The notes under the pieces: model-generated | The model's input: the letters and a program-made list of their open reading frames with translations, nothing else | Databases searched by the model: none | What the model was told of the DNA's origin: nothing | In this document: piece by piece, positions 62,650 to 64,000 of the stretch | How positions within the stretch are numbered: the first letter of the stretch is position 1 | Layout of the letters: every line of letters starts with the position of its first letter | Assembly (NCBI RefSeq): GCF_000316115.1 | Contig: NZ_JH993797.1 | Span: forward strand, 4,140,486 to 4,204,485 | From: Leptolyngbya sp. PCC 7375 | Lineage (GTDB): Bacteria; Cyanobacteriota; Cyanobacteriia; Phormidesmidales; Phormidesmidaceae | Reading direction: 5' to 3' | Length of the DNA: 64,000 nucleotides | Position numbers and translations under genes: made by a program

Positions 62650-63023
62650 ACACGTAGTCTTACGGCGAACCTATGTAGCGTTTTTTGAGGTGACTTAGTA
62701 GCTTTTAATGCCGTTGAAAGAAACATCCCAGCGTCTTTAAAGAAAGTTCAAGCGATCTTTGCTCAAGTGTTAGCTGATGGACATCATCTGGGATGAATTA
62801 GTGTGTAGACAAACAAATTATATGTAACCCACCCCCTATTCCTACACCAATATACAGAAACGGGCCGAGTTGTCGTCATTGACAATTCGGCCTTTATACT
62901 TCTCATACCCAATTCGAATTTATTAAACCCGATTAAAAATGGACAATCCTGTAGGGGTAATCCCTTGTCGGTTCGGCTGAGCTCACCGTCGAAGCCATGC
63001 CCTTAGATATCGAACGCTATCAG
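62650..63023. other. Gene-free convergent gap
   Basis: About 370 bp between the SSB-like gene and the alpha-mannosidase gene. It holds the terminator at 62863-62895. A 35-codon plus frame at 62689-62796 (FNAVERNIPASLKKVQAIFA) is open without a start and unrecognisable. Near 62968 the string GGCTGAGCTCACCGTCGAAG recalls a short dispersed repeat. Confidence 0.35.
62863..62895 (+). terminator. Intrinsic terminator after the SSB-like gene
   Basis: GGCCGAGTTGTC (62863-62874), a six-base loop, and GACAATTCGGCC (62881-62892) with one G-T pair, followed by TTT. It lies about 215 bp after the SSB-like stop. Confidence 0.7.
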
Positions 63024-64000
63024 TCAGGCTTTATATCCTACGGCTTGCGAATAAAGACAACGAGTTTGAATTTGGTAAGGTCGAGCAGTGGATAAGTCTG
63101 TAGGCTCTTCCAGTAGATTAAGGGATTTTCCTACCGTGAGCCCTAAACTGTTCGTCATAGACACATTTTTCGCAGATGCTCTTCCATAGGCATCGTAGTA
63201 TCGAGCTATAAACCTCTCTGGATTTGACTCGCTCGGTTTAAGCGCGGCCAGGATGAGGTGATCGGATTCCAAGCTGAAAAAGCTCTGGCTGGCCGAAACA
63301 GGAGCAGAGCGATTTGAGGATGTAATCGATTTAGGAAGGTAAGTCCTTAGGGGAATATTGAGTGCCCGAGCATGGTGGGGGGTGTAGGCCGATTGCCAGG
63401 AACCTGCATGGGGATAAATGGCATAGGTGAAATGATGATGACCGCGATCGCAACCTGGATCAGGCCATAACGGAGCCTTTAATAAGGTCAGTCTTAGCTG
63501 ACTTGGCTGGGCATCAAACCCATGCTTACAGTCTGTCAAAATGCTCAGGCCAAACGCATCATCACTCAAATCAGCCCAGCGTAAAGCAGGCACTTCCCAC
63601 TTTGCTTTTTCATGGTCAGTTGTCGGTTTTGTAGGCCGCTCAATGGCACCGAAGGGTACCTCATAGGTCGCTTGATCAGCCTCCACAGTGGTCGGGAAAT
63701 TAACCTTGAGCACCACCTGTGTTTCCTGCCAATCCACCCAGGTCTCTACTTTTAGCAAAGGAGACTTCGCTTCCAAGCAATACTCTTGAACAATTGTGGA
63801 TGTATTGAGCTGGCGGGTAACACGCAAGCATTGGCGAACAGAATTACGAGAAATCCATTTTATCTCCAACAGCTTTGCAGGGGCAGCGGGATGCGCAGTA
63901 TAGTCTGGCGCAATATTCCATGCATCCCAATACTGACCGCTATCTTCAAAACACTGTAGCTGATTTGCCGCTGCCTTAAAAATCTCTCGTCCCGTCGCCA
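63024..64000 (-). CDS. Alpha-mannosidase-like protein (GH38), C-terminal part, runs off the window
   Basis: The minus frame is open from the window edge to the stop at 63024, giving about 325 residues of the C-terminal beta-sandwich half. The first part reads NQLQCFEDSGQYWDAWNIAPDY, then the strand pair TWVDWQETQVVLKVNFP and DLSDDAFGLSILTDCKHGFD, and HHFTYAIYPHAGSW: typical of GH38 C-terminal domains. It probably trims mannosides. The catalytic Asp and zinc site lie upstream, outside the window. An internal start at 63869 is not needed, because the frame continues. Confidence 0.88.
   Translation of the reverse strand, partial: ATGREIFKAAANQLQCFEDSGQYWDAWNIAPDYTAHPAAPAKLLEIKWISRNSVRQCLRVTRQLNTSTIVQEYCLEAKSPLLKVETWVDWQETQVVLKVNFPTTVEADQATYEVPFGAIERPTKPTTDHEKAKWEVPALRWADLSDDAFGLSILTDCKHGFDAQPSQLRLTLLKAPLWPDPGCDRGHHHFTYAIYPHAGSWQSAYTPHHARALNIPLRTYLPKSITSSNRSAPVSASQSFFSLESDHLILAALKPSESNPERFIARYYDAYGRASAKNVSMTNSLGLTVGKSLNLLEEPTDLSTARPYQIQTRCLYSQAVGYKA

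Overview
This window is cyanobacterial chromosome. The evidence is psbV (cytochrome c550), ycf54, stpA, crtE, a Diox1-type carotenoid oxygenase, cyanoexosortase A, many small cyanobacteria-only proteins, and the HIP1 octamer GCGATCGC recurring inside genes throughout. stpA implies glucosylglycerol as an osmolyte, so a salt-tolerant (marine or brackish) lineage is likely. I cannot name the species. No rRNA, tRNA or CRISPR array was found.

Layout. 1-9.1 kb: end of msrA, a DUF3386 protein, a lipoprotein, a beta-hydroxyacid-dehydrogenase-like enzyme, uppS, a large STAND ATPase with TPRs, a broken DUF218 remnant, a Sua5/YciO protein and stpA. 9.1-19.5 kb: a 0.77-kb gene-free stretch with an orphan terminator, then coaX, an M48 protease, a DUF4330 protein, a secreted three-repeat protein, a BT1-family transporter, a carotenoid oxygenase, and the folD-crtE-DUF212 cluster. 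19.5-21.1 kb: a complete IS4-family element with a 9-bp target duplication. 21.1-29.3 kb (minus strand): a SPOR-like protein, ycf54, then an exopolysaccharide/cyanoexosortase locus (DegT aminotransferase, exosortase, its partner, Wza-like exporter, Wzc-like tyrosine kinase).

29.8-47.3 kb is mostly housekeeping: argF, CPBP protease, clpS, a STAS protein, a B12-binding radical SAM protein, an ABC solute-binding lipoprotein, psbV, accD, pilD, leuB, a YqiA-like esterase, hisC and a GNAT enzyme. 47.5-55.6 kb holds a five-module CyaC-type adenylate cyclase, an ECF-like sigma factor, small domain proteins, murG and a cupredoxin. 55.6-58.3 kb is a decaying accessory patch: remnants of a NACHT NTPase and a Uma2 nuclease, a ribbon-helix-helix gene, and a gene whose C-terminus was re-framed by a 37-bp tandem duplication. 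58.3-64 kb: ppk1, glgA, an SSB-like gene whose Shine-Dalgarno lies in a hairpin, and the C-terminal part of a GH38-like alpha-mannosidase running off the window.

Connections. cyaC predicts cAMP signalling, and three sites resembling the CRP half-site pair TGTGA-N6-TCACA occur upstream of genes here. Several genes end in long perfect hairpins with no U-tract. The least explained items are the repeat protein at 12.6 kb, the orphan terminator at 9.8 kb and the SSB leader. I found no clear undescribed multi-gene system; the STAND gene is the best candidate for an uncharacterised conflict or signalling function.
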